Assembly: GCA_052139695.1 (NCBI GenBank)
Contig: JBKQWF010000320.1
Coordinates: 52,382 to 116,381, forward strand
Source: PLGF01 sp052139695
GTDB lineage: Bacteria; Verrucomicrobiota; Verrucomicrobiia; Limisphaerales; Palsa-1400
Direction: 5' to 3'
Length of the DNA: 64,000 nucleotides
A program made the position numbers and the translations under genes. The notes beneath the pieces are model-generated. The model made no database searches. It was not told the origin of the DNA and was given only the letters and a program-made list of their open reading frames with translations. This document shows positions 45,244-53,955 of the stretch, piece by piece (position 1 is the stretch's first letter; every line of letters begins with the position of its first letter).

Positions 45244-46332
45244 ATGGAAATCTTTCATCGCATTTTGGCGGCCGCCGTCGAGGGCGGGGCGTCTGATGTT
45301 CATTTAAAAATCGCCACGCCCATCGTCTTTCGCATTAACCGCAAGCTGATCAACGTGGAGGGGCCCTTTCCCACAGAAGAGTGGATGGACAAGGTGGTGG
45401 ATCAGATCGTGCCGCGCCATGCCAAGAAGGAGTTGGAAAACAATCACGAATGTGACTTTTCCTATTTTTTGCCGGGGGTGGGCCGGTTCCGCACCAATTG
45501 TTTTTATCAACGAGGCCAGCCGTGCCTGGCGATGCGCTTTGTCAAGACGCAGGTGCCAAGCTTTGAGGAGCTGGGTCTTTTGCCGATTTTGCGCAATATT
45601 GCCGAGTCGCCGCGGGGCATTGTGCTGCTGGCCGGTTCCACGGGATGCGGCAAATCAACCACGCTGGCGGCGATGATAGAGCATATCAACGCCAATAGCC
45701 GCAAGCACATCATCACGCTGGAAGACCCGATCGAATACGTCTTCGAAGACAATCAATCCATTGTAGAGCAGCGGGAAATCGGCTTGGACACGCCTTCGTT
45801 TTACGAGGGGCTGCGCCACGTGCTGCGGCAGGACCCTGACGTGATCATGATTGGCGAAATGCGCGACGCCATTAGTTTTTCCGCCGCGATGAGCTCCGCC
45901 GACACCGGCCATTTGGTCCTTTCCACCTTGCACACGACCAACGCCGCGCAATCGGTCGGCCGCATTTTGGATTTCTTCAAGCCGGACGAGCGCGAGCAGA
46001 TTCGCCGGCAATTGGCCGCCACGCTGCAAGCGGTCGTTTGCCAGCGGATGGTCCCCAAAATTGCGGGCGGCATGGCACCGGCCCAGGAGATTATGATCAA
46101 TTCCGGCACAGTGCGGAAACTGATCGAGGAGAACCGCCTGGAAAAGCTGGGAGCGGCCATCGAAACCGGCGGGGAAGAAGGGATGATTAATTTCAACCAG
46201 TCGCTCTTCCAATTGGTCAAGGACGGCGTGGTTTCGCAGAAAGAGGCGCTGGCCAAGGCGAGCAACGCGCAGGCGCTGGAAATGAATTTTCAAGGGATTT
46301 TCCTGACCGAGGGCAAGCGCATCCTGGGGTAA
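45244..46332 (+). CDS. pilT: twitching motility ATPase PilT
   Basis: 362 residues. Walker A GSTGCGKSTTLAAM, Asp box TLEDPIEYVFEDNQ, Walker B DPDVIMIGEMRD and His box GHLVLSTLHTTNAAQ. N-terminal SDVHLK as in PilT. It powers retraction of type IV pili. Full length; the short PilZ-like gene precedes it and a FadL-family porin follows. Confidence 0.92.
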   Translation: MEIFHRILAAAVEGGASDVHLKIATPIVFRINRKLINVEGPFPTEEWMDKVVDQIVPRHAKKELENNHECDFSYFLPGVGRFRTNCFYQRGQPCLAMRFVKTQVPSFEELGLLPILRNIAESPRGIVLLAGSTGCGKSTTLAAMIEHINANSRKHIITLEDPIEYVFEDNQSIVEQREIGLDTPSFYEGLRHVLRQDPDVIMIGEMRDAISFSAAMSSADTGHLVLSTLHTTNAAQSVGRILDFFKPDEREQIRRQLAATLQAVVCQRMVPKIAGGMAPAQEIMINSGTVRKLIEENRLEKLGAAIETGGEEGMINFNQSLFQLVKDGVVSQKEALAKASNAQALEMNFQGIFLTEGKRILG

Positions 46333-46422
46333 ACCGGAGATATTGCGGGCCCTGGGGGGGGCGAAAGTTGGAAGATTTGCCTTGTCGGGGTCGCTTTTCT
46401 TTGCGACAAGTCTGGATAAGAA

Positions 46423-47640
46423 ATGATTAACCAGAACAACTTTTCAATAAAACAGCGCCGCGACTCGTCTCCGATAGTTTGTCTATTGGCGGGAGCGGTT
46501 GCCGGTCTCGTCTGCGCGCCGCCTGCTGTGTTCGGCCTGGGCATCGCGCTGCCGGACCAAGATGCCTTTGCCACGGCGCGGGGCAACGCTTTCGTGGCGA
46601 CGGCTGATGACCCGGCGGCGGTCTTCTATAATCCAGCCGGTATTTCGCAATTGCCCGGCGCCTCCATGTCCGTGGGCGCTTACGGAATTGTCTATGGTGA
46701 CAACTACAAAAACGGGGCAGCGTCGATTGACAGCAAGACGCAATGGGCCGCGTTGCCGCAGGTTTTTTCCACTTACAGCATCGCCAAATACCACTTAACC
46801 TTGGGATTGGGCACTTACTCCCCTTACGGTTTGCGGATGGAATGGCCGACTTCGGCGCCTTTCCTCGCCAGCGGTGAAACGGGGGAAATTCATTATTATA
46901 CGGTGAGCCCGGTTGTGGCCTGGCAGCCGTTTCACTTTCTGTCCGTCGCGGCCGGGCCGAGCCTCAATTACTCGCAGGCTGATCTGAAAGAATATCCCGG
47001 GTTTGTCAACCATTTCCGCGGGCGCGACGTGGATGTCGGCTACAACGCCGGGATTCTGTGGCGTCCGGCTGATCAGCATGCCGTCGGCATCACCTATCGC
47101 AGCGCTACGGATATGAATTACTCCGGACATGCGACGGTTCCCGTCCCGCCCTTTACCGGCAATACCGGCGCCACCGCCAATTATCATTTTCCACAAACTC
47201 TTGCTTTTGGTTATTCCTTCCGGCCCACGGACAAGTGGAACTTTGAGGCCGATGCCAATTGGAGCGATTGGAGCACCCTCAAGGTTTTGTCGATCAGTCC
47301 GCTGGGCGAGAATCTGCCGTTTCAATGGGCGCAAAGCTGGATGCTCGACTTTGGCGCCACGCGCTACATTGGTGATGGCTGGCGGATCAGCGGCGGTTAC
47401 ATGTATAGCATGAACTCGGTTCCTTCGAGCACTTTCAATCCGTTGATCGCGGATTCAGACCGGCATATTTTCAGCGTTGGCGTGGGCAAGAATTACAAGC
47501 ATTTTTCGTGGGACGCGGCCTATCAACTGGCGTGGGGCCCGTCTCGCTCGATCACCGGAGATACGCTCTCGCCGGCAATTGATGGCCATTACGAATTTTT
47601 AAGCCATGCTATTAGCGTCAACCTCGGGTACCACTTCTGA
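46423..47640 (+). CDS. FadL/OmpP1-family outer membrane transport protein
   Basis: 405 residues with a signal peptide (LLAGAVAGLVCAPPAVFGLG). The mature start GIALPDQDAFATARGNAFVA and DDPAAVFYNPAGISQLPG are the FadL hatch signature. The barrel follows and ends in HAISVNLGYHF with a terminal Phe. Such channels admit long-chain fatty acids or other hydrophobic compounds. In the 5' leader CTTGTCG (46381) can pair with CGACAAG (46404) just upstream of the ATG at 46423; its role is unknown. The 3' end is 7 bp before the kinase start. Confidence 0.88.
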   Translation: MINQNNFSIKQRRDSSPIVCLLAGAVAGLVCAPPAVFGLGIALPDQDAFATARGNAFVATADDPAAVFYNPAGISQLPGASMSVGAYGIVYGDNYKNGAASIDSKTQWAALPQVFSTYSIAKYHLTLGLGTYSPYGLRMEWPTSAPFLASGETGEIHYYTVSPVVAWQPFHFLSVAAGPSLNYSQADLKEYPGFVNHFRGRDVDVGYNAGILWRPADQHAVGITYRSATDMNYSGHATVPVPPFTGNTGATANYHFPQTLAFGYSFRPTDKWNFEADANWSDWSTLKVLSISPLGENLPFQWAQSWMLDFGATRYIGDGWRISGGYMYSMNSVPSSTFNPLIADSDRHIFSVGVGKNYKHFSWDAAYQLAWGPSRSITGDTLSPAIDGHYEFLSHAISVNLGYHF

Positions 47641-47647
47641 CGCCGGA

Positions 47648-48880
47648 ATGACTCCGGCGGAGAAACCGCGCCGGACCTTGCTCATCGTCGATGATGAGGA
47701 AGGCCCACGGCAATCATTGCGTGTTGTATTTAAAGAGGAGTACAACCTTCTTCTGGCCTCCAATGGCCCTGAAGCCCTGGCCCTAGCCAGGGAGCATGTC
47801 ATCAATGCCGCGGTCCTGGACATCCGCATGACCGGGATGAGCGGAACGGAGTTGTTGGAGAAGCTCAAAGCGGTGCAACCCTCGATTGAGGTCATTATGC
47901 TGACCGCTTACGAGACGGTGGACACGATCCGGCAAGCACTGCGCCTGGGCGCCTGTGATTACCTTAACAAACCTTTTGACGTTTCCACCATCCGCAAAGC
48001 CGTCGCCACCGCGATGGAACGGCAAACCTTCGGGGACGAGGTCCGTTCCAACAACCAGAAGCTGGCGGCGCTTCAGACCGAATTGCAGGATCAGCGCCTA
48101 CAGGAGGAGATTACCCGCGCGCGGGGGGACATTTACGCCAGCATCATCCACGACATCAACGGCCCGCTGACGATTATCTCCGGCTTCATCCAGATTATCA
48201 ACCAGCGCATGGGCGAGTCCAACCGGCTGGAAGGGGAAGACATGGAGATGGTGAAGGACCGGTTGCGGCGCATCACGCGGCAGGTCAGCAATTGCATTGA
48301 GATCTCGCACCGTTACCTCAGCTTCATGCGGCAGAACCCGGGCGGGCCGGCCAAGGTCAGCGTCAATCAAATCCTGGAGGATTTGCGCGAATTATTGAAT
48401 GTGCATCCGAGCATGGGCGGGAATACATTAAAAATCGAATCGCTGCCGCAAAACGTTGAGCTCCAGATCAATGGCACGGACCTCATTCAGATTCTGCTCA
48501 ATCTGGCGATCAACGCTTTGCAATGCTCCGCCCAACCTCACTCGGTCGAGATTTGCGGGCTGTTGCTGGAAACGGGAGTGGACTTCTCGGTTATCCATGA
48601 AGGGCTGAATGATCGCATTCTCTACGGACAAGGCTTCGCCAATACGCCGCCTTTGTTGCGGCTGACCGTGCGGGACAACGGCCCGGGCATACCACCGGAT
48701 GTGTTGCCGAAGATTTTCCAACCTTACTTCACGACCAAGGCGCCTGGCAAAGGCACCGGCTTGGGATTAGCCATTGTCCACCGCCTACTCAAAGAGGCGC
48801 GCGGCTGCCTGCATGTCCATTCGAAGGTCGGCGAAGGCACCGCTTTTAATATCTATCTGCCCGCGATCGTCAAACATTGA
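47648..48880 (+). CDS. receiver-histidine kinase hybrid
   Basis: 410 residues from MTPAEKPRRTLLIVDDEEGP. An N-terminal receiver (DDEE, phospho-Asp in AAVLDIRMTGM, Lys in YLNKPFD) is joined by a coiled coil to a HisKA domain (SIIHDINGPLTIISGF, catalytic His) and an HATPase (NLAINALQCS, DNGPGIPPDV, GTGLGLAIVHRLL). No TM segment or sensor domain is present, so it should be a cytosolic relay kinase that is itself controlled by phosphorylation. A start at 47606 inside fadL is possible but less likely. It overlaps the 3' end of the convergent aminotransferase gene by 28 bp. Confidence 0.88.
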   Translation: MTPAEKPRRTLLIVDDEEGPRQSLRVVFKEEYNLLLASNGPEALALAREHVINAAVLDIRMTGMSGTELLEKLKAVQPSIEVIMLTAYETVDTIRQALRLGACDYLNKPFDVSTIRKAVATAMERQTFGDEVRSNNQKLAALQTELQDQRLQEEITRARGDIYASIIHDINGPLTIISGFIQIINQRMGESNRLEGEDMEMVKDRLRRITRQVSNCIEISHRYLSFMRQNPGGPAKVSVNQILEDLRELLNVHPSMGGNTLKIESLPQNVELQINGTDLIQILLNLAINALQCSAQPHSVEICGLLLETGVDFSVIHEGLNDRILYGQGFANTPPLLRLTVRDNGPGIPPDVLPKIFQPYFTTKAPGKGTGLGLAIVHRLLKEARGCLHVHSKVGEGTAFNIYLPAIVKH

Positions 48881-50079
48881 CCCGCCGGCCCTTGGTTGAG
48901 CGATTCCCGCAGAGCTTCGGCCAGCAATTGATAGTCCTCAATCTTGTTGTAAAGTTGGGCGGAAATGCGGAGCAGTCTTTGCCCCGGCGCCGGCCAGGGG
49001 ATGACCGGGACCTCGATTCGATGCCGGGCGAGCAATTGGTCCTGCAAGGGGTCAATATAGAGGGGCGAGGACGGCGCCTCCACAGCGTTCCCCGGCGGCA
49101 GCGGGACCGAGGCCATCGAACCAATATTGGTTTCGGGACACGGCGGGGCGATTTGTAATGTCTGGCACAGCAGGTTGCGCCCCGCCAGCGCCAAGCCGCG
49201 GTTGCGCTCCATGATTCCCGGCCAGCCTCCCGGTTGCAGGCTGCCCAGAAAACGCAGGGCTTCCGGCACGCTGAGACAGGGAGTCGGGTCCCAAGTTCCG
49301 GCCCAGCCGAATTCAATCTGATAGCGCGAACGGTCTTTGCGTGGCGTGGTATAACCATGACTGATGGCGAGCGGATGGATGGCCGCTTGCTTGTCCGGCC
49401 GCACATAGAGGAGCCCCGCCGTTTTTGGAGCGCAAAGCCATTTGTGACAATTGCCGGTATAATAAGCCGCGCCCAACTGTTCCAGTTGCAATGGCACCAT
49501 TCCCGGTCCATGCGCGCCATCGACCAGCGTATCGACGCCGCGTTGGGCCAGCTCGGCCACAATTTGCGCCATCGGCAACACCACCGCGGTTTGGCTTGTG
49601 ACGTGGTCGATCAGCGCCAACCGCGTGCGCCGCGTGATTCGGCTGAGAACGGCTTCGACCAGTTGTCCCGCTGATTGAAACGGAAACGGCATCCGTGCCA
49701 CTACCACCTTGGCGCGGCTTCGGCCCGCCACGAATTCCAGCGCGTTGCGACAAGCATTGTATTCATGATCCGTGACCAGTAGTTCGTCTCCCGGCTCGAA
49801 CACAAGCGAACGCAACACCGTATTGACGCCGCTGGTCGCGTTGGCCACAAAAACGAGGTTGTCCGGCTCGGCGCCGACGAATCGGGCCAGCGCGCCGCGC
49901 GCCTCATCGAGCAACGGTTCCAGGTCTCTGACCAGGAACTGCACCGGCTGGCGCTCCATCCGGTCGCGCAACCCCTGCTGAAACTCCAGCACCGCTCGCG
50001 GACAGCTTCCAAACGACCCGTGGTTGAGGAAAACCACTTCCGGGTCCAGCACCCAGGTTTGCTCGACGTTACAACTCAT
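48853..50079 (-). CDS. class V aminotransferase (isopenicillin-N epimerase-like)
   Basis: 408 residues. FLNHGSFGSCPRAVLEFQ is the N-terminal block; FVANATSGVNTVLRSL and VDGAHGPGMVPLQLEQLG bind PLP (Asp in VDGAHG), and the Schiff-base Lys is in TGNCHKWLCAPK. The group includes IPN epimerase-like and cysteine-desulfurase-like enzymes acting on unknown amines. Substrate not inferred. Confidence 0.85.
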   Translation of the reverse strand: MSCNVEQTWVLDPEVVFLNHGSFGSCPRAVLEFQQGLRDRMERQPVQFLVRDLEPLLDEARGALARFVGAEPDNLVFVANATSGVNTVLRSLVFEPGDELLVTDHEYNACRNALEFVAGRSRAKVVVARMPFPFQSAGQLVEAVLSRITRRTRLALIDHVTSQTAVVLPMAQIVAELAQRGVDTLVDGAHGPGMVPLQLEQLGAAYYTGNCHKWLCAPKTAGLLYVRPDKQAAIHPLAISHGYTTPRKDRSRYQIEFGWAGTWDPTPCLSVPEALRFLGSLQPGGWPGIMERNRGLALAGRNLLCQTLQIAPPCPETNIGSMASVPLPPGNAVEAPSSPLYIDPLQDQLLARHRIEVPVIPWPAPGQRLLRISAQLYNKIEDYQLLAEALRESLNQGPAGQCLTIAGR

Positions 50080-50315
50080 TCCTCATCGTAATCGTAAACC
50101 AAACGCACTTTCAACGACTTCGTGACCGATCTCATGGCTTGGGGAGCGCGACCGTCTCGGTACCGTCTCGGTCGCTGTGGTCGGCGTCTCGCCGACCACA
50201 TCTTTCCATTACAAGCCAATTCCTATCAAAGCATTCAGGCGCGGCGCGATCGTTAAGCGAGGACTTAGGGACTGAGCAACGGATCTTTGCCTGGCAGGGG
50301 CGTCCCCACCACAAG
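50080..50315. repeat. intergenic hairpin repeat (GGCGTCTCGCC)
   Basis: At 50176-50200 GTGGTCGGC-GTCTC-GCCGACCAC is a perfect hairpin of the same family as those at 12690-12811. Just before it is a palindrome, gcgaccgtctcggtaccg. No gene. Confidence 0.55.
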
Positions 50316-51113
50316 TCAGTAAAGATTAAGCCCAACCCATAATTCCGGGTGTGGCTGGTGGTCATAATTCCATAGCGCGGCGCTGTTGGTGGGATTGAAT
50401 AGGATTCGCGGATTCATCGCCGTAACGTGCCCGTCACAAAAGAGCTGATTGTAATTGGTGCCGTGCCTTTGCGGCAGGGGCGGGGAGCCGTAATAATAAC
50501 TTGGAAAAAGGACTCCCCACGGCGACCCCGCAAAGTTGCCGCAATACATCACAAAAACACCAGAAGCGTTGGAGACCTGGCTTTCCCCTCGGTGACGGGA
50601 TTCGCCAATGGCCAGCATCTCGCTGGGCGCGACAATCTGGGACTGCGAAGTCGGCGGATGGTGCTTGTGAGTGTCGCCCAGACCATAGCGCGCAATCCCC
50701 TTAACGTATAGGGAGGCACGGGAGTCGTAAGCTCCCACGCCGGAAGCATTGTAAGCATAACTGCCCACCGGATCGTGCGGGAGGGTGCCTGCGTAAACCG
50801 AAATATCCCCTCTGTAACCCGGACAATGATAAGCCCGATTGGTCCATTGCAACGGAGAATAGCCGGCAAGCGCGTCGAACCAAAGGGCGTTGGCGTCCGG
50901 GTAGATCCGGCGATTGTCATTAACATACATTTCCAGCGCCAGCCCCAACTGTTTGAGGTGATTCTTGCAGGAAGCCGAAACGCCCTGGGATTTGGCTCTG
51001 GCAAGGGTTGAAAGCAGGAGCGAGGCTAGAATGCCAATGATGGCAACAACCGTCAACAGTTCGATCAAAGTGAAACCCTGCCGCGCCTTTACTTTGGGTT
51101 GAAGGGAGTTCAT
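50316..51113 (-). CDS. type IV pilin-like/H-X9-DG pseudopilin
   Basis: 265 residues from MNSLQPKVKARQGFTLIELL. The prepilin peptidase site and hydrophobic helix are GFTLIELLTVVAIIGILASL. The C-terminal domain is the verrucomicrobial type (DANALWFDALAG, HGTNYNQLFCDGHVTAMNP, the H-X9-DG motif). These exported pseudopilins are numerous in the phylum and are thought to belong to type II secretion or pilus-like machines. An in-frame extension to 51203 is not family-like. Confidence 0.85.
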   Translation of the reverse strand: MNSLQPKVKARQGFTLIELLTVVAIIGILASLLLSTLARAKSQGVSASCKNHLKQLGLALEMYVNDNRRIYPDANALWFDALAGYSPLQWTNRAYHCPGYRGDISVYAGTLPHDPVGSYAYNASGVGAYDSRASLYVKGIARYGLGDTHKHHPPTSQSQIVAPSEMLAIGESRHRGESQVSNASGVFVMYCGNFAGSPWGVLFPSYYYGSPPLPQRHGTNYNQLFCDGHVTAMNPRILFNPTNSAALWNYDHQPHPELWVGLNLY

Positions 51114-51119
51114 ACGCAG

Positions 51120-51193
51120 ATTTTGACCACGGATTTCGCGGATGGCACGGATGAAGAGTTTTTTATCCGTGCGGCCGTTCCATCCGTGGTTAC
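51120..51193. repeat. CCACGGATTT inverted repeat, copy 1
   Basis: gaccacggatttcgcggat, then ttttttatccgtgc and ccatccgtggtta: arms complementary to each other. The same unit is at 52865-52934 on the other side of the TlpA-like gene. Confidence 0.6.
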
Positions 51194-51231
51194 TCGCTGT
51201 CATTTTCCTGTCATAAAAGTGGTTCCGTTCA

Positions 51232-51324
51232 TCAATGTGCCAATGCCGCAGCCACCGCTTCCCTAATCTTTGAACCGCGCAGATCGGTGGCCAGCACTTT
51301 GCCCTCCGGACTAATCAAAAAAAA
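51232..51324 (-). pseudogene. displaced C-terminal segment of the TlpA-like protein
   Basis: From the T8 tract, the minus-strand frame shifted by one base reads IFLISPEGKVLATDLRG and continues to AAALAH and a TGA at 51232. This is the expected end of a TlpA/ResA thioredoxin domain (FLIDxxGxIxxxxL). One T too many in an 8-base run separates it from the main gene. Confidence 0.7.
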
Positions 51325-52672
51325 TGGCGGGAATTCCGAAGACCCCATAATCCGTCGTTACCTTGTCCTTTGCCCACTCGCCAAGAAAACCTTGTGTCCA
51401 CGAAATGCCTTCGTCGCTCGCGAACTTCCTTGGGGCCGCGGATTCTGAATCCAGACTCAGGCTAACTATCGCAAACCGTTCATCTCCGTCGAAAGCCTCA
51501 TAGGTCGCCTTTATACTGGGCATCTCCGCCTTGCATGGTCCACACCAAGTGGCCCAAAAATCCAGCAGCACGTATTTACCCCGGCACTCAGAGAGCTTCA
51601 GCGGTTTGTCGTCGAGGGTCTTGACGCTGAAATCAGGCGCCGCGTCGCCGACCTTCAGGATTGCTGTCGCTTGGACCGTGAATTTGCCCAAGTCGAAAGG
51701 CGCATCGCCGGTATTCGTCCCGGCGGCGGGAATTTCAACCACCTTGTTGAGCAACGCTACGCGCCGGCCATTTGCCGGCCATGCGCCGGTGATTCGGTAA
51801 GAACCCTGCTCGACCAGGTCCGCGACAAAGGTGCCATCGGAACGGATTTCAAGCAGGCGATTCCTGGAAAGGGCGCCGAAGCGCTGTCGGGCTACGTCTG
51901 TCAGAGCCCAATTGCGCCACCACTTGCCCCGAGCTTCGAAGGTGTCAAACTCAGGCGGAATGGAGGGAAGCTGTGCCACGCCCCGGACATCGACATCCAG
52001 CGAGAGCCATCCGTCGCCCTCAGCCCAATCGAACTGATTGGTTAATCCCGGTTCCGGTTCGAAGCGCCCCACCACCGTCCGGCCTTCGGTGGCAATTGTG
52101 ATTCGGTTTGTTTCGCCGGGCTTTACGTTCATTCTGGCGACCAGGCCGCGTGTTTTATTGTGCATTTCTCTGAGGCTGACTTCGACGGGAGGAACGCGCT
52201 CAAAAACAAAACGCCCTTCTGAATCCGTTACAGCTTTATTATCCTGGATTCCAAGCCCCTCCTGTATGTCGTACTCCAGATCCGCCGACACCAGGAACCG
52301 ACTGTTTAGGGTGAAGGCCATATGCGCGTTGGCCAGGGGATGCCCCCGGTTCAATCGCACGCCCTCGATCCGACCCCACGGTTGCAGAGTCATCGTCGGA
52401 TGCTTCGCAAGGTCACGTGTTTGCATCAGGCAGAATCCCTTTTCGTTGGCCACGAGTAGGGCGACATTCTTGCCGTCCAGCGGAAGGGTGAACCGTCCCT
52501 CGGTATCCGTTTGAAACCGTTCCCCGCCTCCTTCGATCGTGTCGCCGTTCAGTGTCGTGTTCGTAGAGCGGTTGATGCAGACGACAGTCGCCTTGGATAG
52601 CCGCTCGCCGTCAGCGGCCTGGACTTGGATGGTGATGACTGGTATAGTTCCAAGTCTTGGCGTTTGTCTCAT
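51311..52672 (-). CDS. TlpA/ResA-like thioredoxin protein with frameshifted C-terminus
   Basis: 453 residues to the premature TAG. Residues 1-310 look like carboxypeptidase-regulatory/DUF-type beta modules (TTLNGDTIEGGGERFQTDTE, VTDSEGRFVFERVPPVEVSL). The thioredoxin-like domain starts KVGDAAPDFSVKTLDDKPLK, with active site FWATWCGPCKAEMPSIK (CxxC) and cis-Pro in FGIPAIF. The frame then stops two residues after the T8 tract, whereas the +1-shifted frame continues the family sequence (see 51232-51324). No signal peptide is apparent from the ATG at 52672, so the N-terminus may be incomplete too. Role would be reduction of periplasmic or envelope disulfides. Confidence 0.8.
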   Translation of the reverse strand: MRQTPRLGTIPVITIQVQAADGERLSKATVVCINRSTNTTLNGDTIEGGGERFQTDTEGRFTLPLDGKNVALLVANEKGFCLMQTRDLAKHPTMTLQPWGRIEGVRLNRGHPLANAHMAFTLNSRFLVSADLEYDIQEGLGIQDNKAVTDSEGRFVFERVPPVEVSLREMHNKTRGLVARMNVKPGETNRITIATEGRTVVGRFEPEPGLTNQFDWAEGDGWLSLDVDVRGVAQLPSIPPEFDTFEARGKWWRNWALTDVARQRFGALSRNRLLEIRSDGTFVADLVEQGSYRITGAWPANGRRVALLNKVVEIPAAGTNTGDAPFDLGKFTVQATAILKVGDAAPDFSVKTLDDKPLKLSECRGKYVLLDFWATWCGPCKAEMPSIKATYEAFDGDERFAIVSLSLDSESAAPRKFASDEGISWTQGFLGEWAKDKVTTDYGVFGIPAIFFD

Positions 52673-52986
52673 ACTTGATTTGACAATGGAGAGAGGGAAA
52701 AGTTTTGGATTTATTTTTAGGCGCTTTTGGGCTGAGAGCCACCCATGGCGCGATAAGTGCCGGACGAGGTAGGTGCGTTCACTCCGTGCGCGCCCCCCTG
52801 CGGGCAGAGGACTGCCCGCCCTACCGGGAAAGTTTTAATCTCACGCTCGTGCCGGGACTGATTTTGACCACGGATTTCACGGATTTTCACGGATGAGATT
52901 TCTTTATCCGTGTTATCCGTGAAATCCGTGGTCACCCTGCCTTGGCTTGACGCACGGCCTTTGGCGCAACACGTTACTGCGACGAT
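52673..52986. repeat. intergenic repeats
   Basis: 52769-52825 holds ggtaggtgcgttcactccgt, a relative of the 33465 element, followed by ctgcgggcag and ctgcccgccctacc arms. 52865-52884 TGACCACGGATTTCACGGAT and 52915-52934 ATCCGTGAAATCCGTGGTCA are exact inverted repeats. No gene. Confidence 0.6.
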
Positions 52987-53946
52987 ATGAAAGCCATTCG
53001 CATCCATCAATTCGGCGGGCCGGAAGTCATGCAACTGAAAAATGTTCCTGACCCTGATCCTGGTCCAACTCAAGTTGTTGTTTATGTGCGGGCCGTTGGC
53101 GTAAATCCTGTGGAAACGTACTTGCGCTCCGGCATGAACCCCAAGCTCCCACTTCCCTACACGCCCGGCACGGATGCCGCGGGAGAAGTGGCCTCGGTCG
53201 GGGCTGCCGTCCGCGATCTCAAATCGGGGACCCGCGTCTATACCAGCGGGAGCGTCACGGGCACTTATTCCAGCATCACTCTCTGCGAGGCGGCGGACGT
53301 TCATCCGCTGCCGGACAAAACGACGTTTGCCGAAGGGGCAGGGGTGAACATTCCCTTCGCCACGGCTTATCGCGCCTTGTTTCAGCGCGCGCGTGCTGTG
53401 GCGGACGAAACGGTGCTCATCCACGGAGCCAGCGGCGGCGTTGGCACGGCCGCGATTCAACTGGCTCGCGCCGCTGGCTTGCGGGTTATCGGCACGGTTG
53501 GTTCGGAGAAGGGCGAGCAGTTGGCGCGCTCCTTGGGCGCTGCTCATGTCTTGAACCATCGCCAGCCGGACTATCTAGCGCAATTGATGCAACTGACGCA
53601 GAACCAAGGCGTGGACATTATCCTGGAAATGCTGGCCAATGTGAACCTCGGCAAAGACCTGACGATTCTGGCCAAACAGGGGCGCGTGGTCGTCATTGGC
53701 AACCGCGGCAAGGTGGAAGTGGACGCCCGGGAGGCGATGATGCGCGACGCCGACATTCGCGGCATGCTTCTCTTTAATATCAACGCCGGAGAAAAACGCG
53801 CGATCCATGCGGCGCTCAGGGCGGGTTTGGAGAATGGCACTCTCAAGCCCGTCATCAACGTGGAACTACCTCTTGCGGAAGCCGCCCGCGCCCATCAATT
53901 GGTCCTTGAGCCCGGAGCGGCTGGGAAAATTATTCTTGTGCCGTAA
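52987..53946 (+). CDS. NADPH:quinone reductase-like (zeta-crystallin/MDR) oxidoreductase
   Basis: 319 residues, MKAIRIHQFGGPEVMQLKNV. GroES-like domain (YTPGTDAAGEVASVGAAV) and Rossmann domain with VLIHGASGGVGTAAIQLARA (GxGxxG region). It lacks the cysteines of the zinc-binding loop, as in zeta-crystallin-type quinone reductases. Cytosolic NADPH-dependent reductase; substrate unknown. Confidence 0.88.
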   Translation: MKAIRIHQFGGPEVMQLKNVPDPDPGPTQVVVYVRAVGVNPVETYLRSGMNPKLPLPYTPGTDAAGEVASVGAAVRDLKSGTRVYTSGSVTGTYSSITLCEAADVHPLPDKTTFAEGAGVNIPFATAYRALFQRARAVADETVLIHGASGGVGTAAIQLARAAGLRVIGTVGSEKGEQLARSLGAAHVLNHRQPDYLAQLMQLTQNQGVDIILEMLANVNLGKDLTILAKQGRVVVIGNRGKVEVDAREAMMRDADIRGMLLFNINAGEKRAIHAALRAGLENGTLKPVINVELPLAEAARAHQLVLEPGAAGKIILVP

Positions 53947-53955
53947 GCCAAGATT

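Noticed and set aside
46381..46410. Hairpin before fadL as a riboswitch
   Set aside because: A 7-bp stem alone is not enough; no conserved aptamer features are visible.
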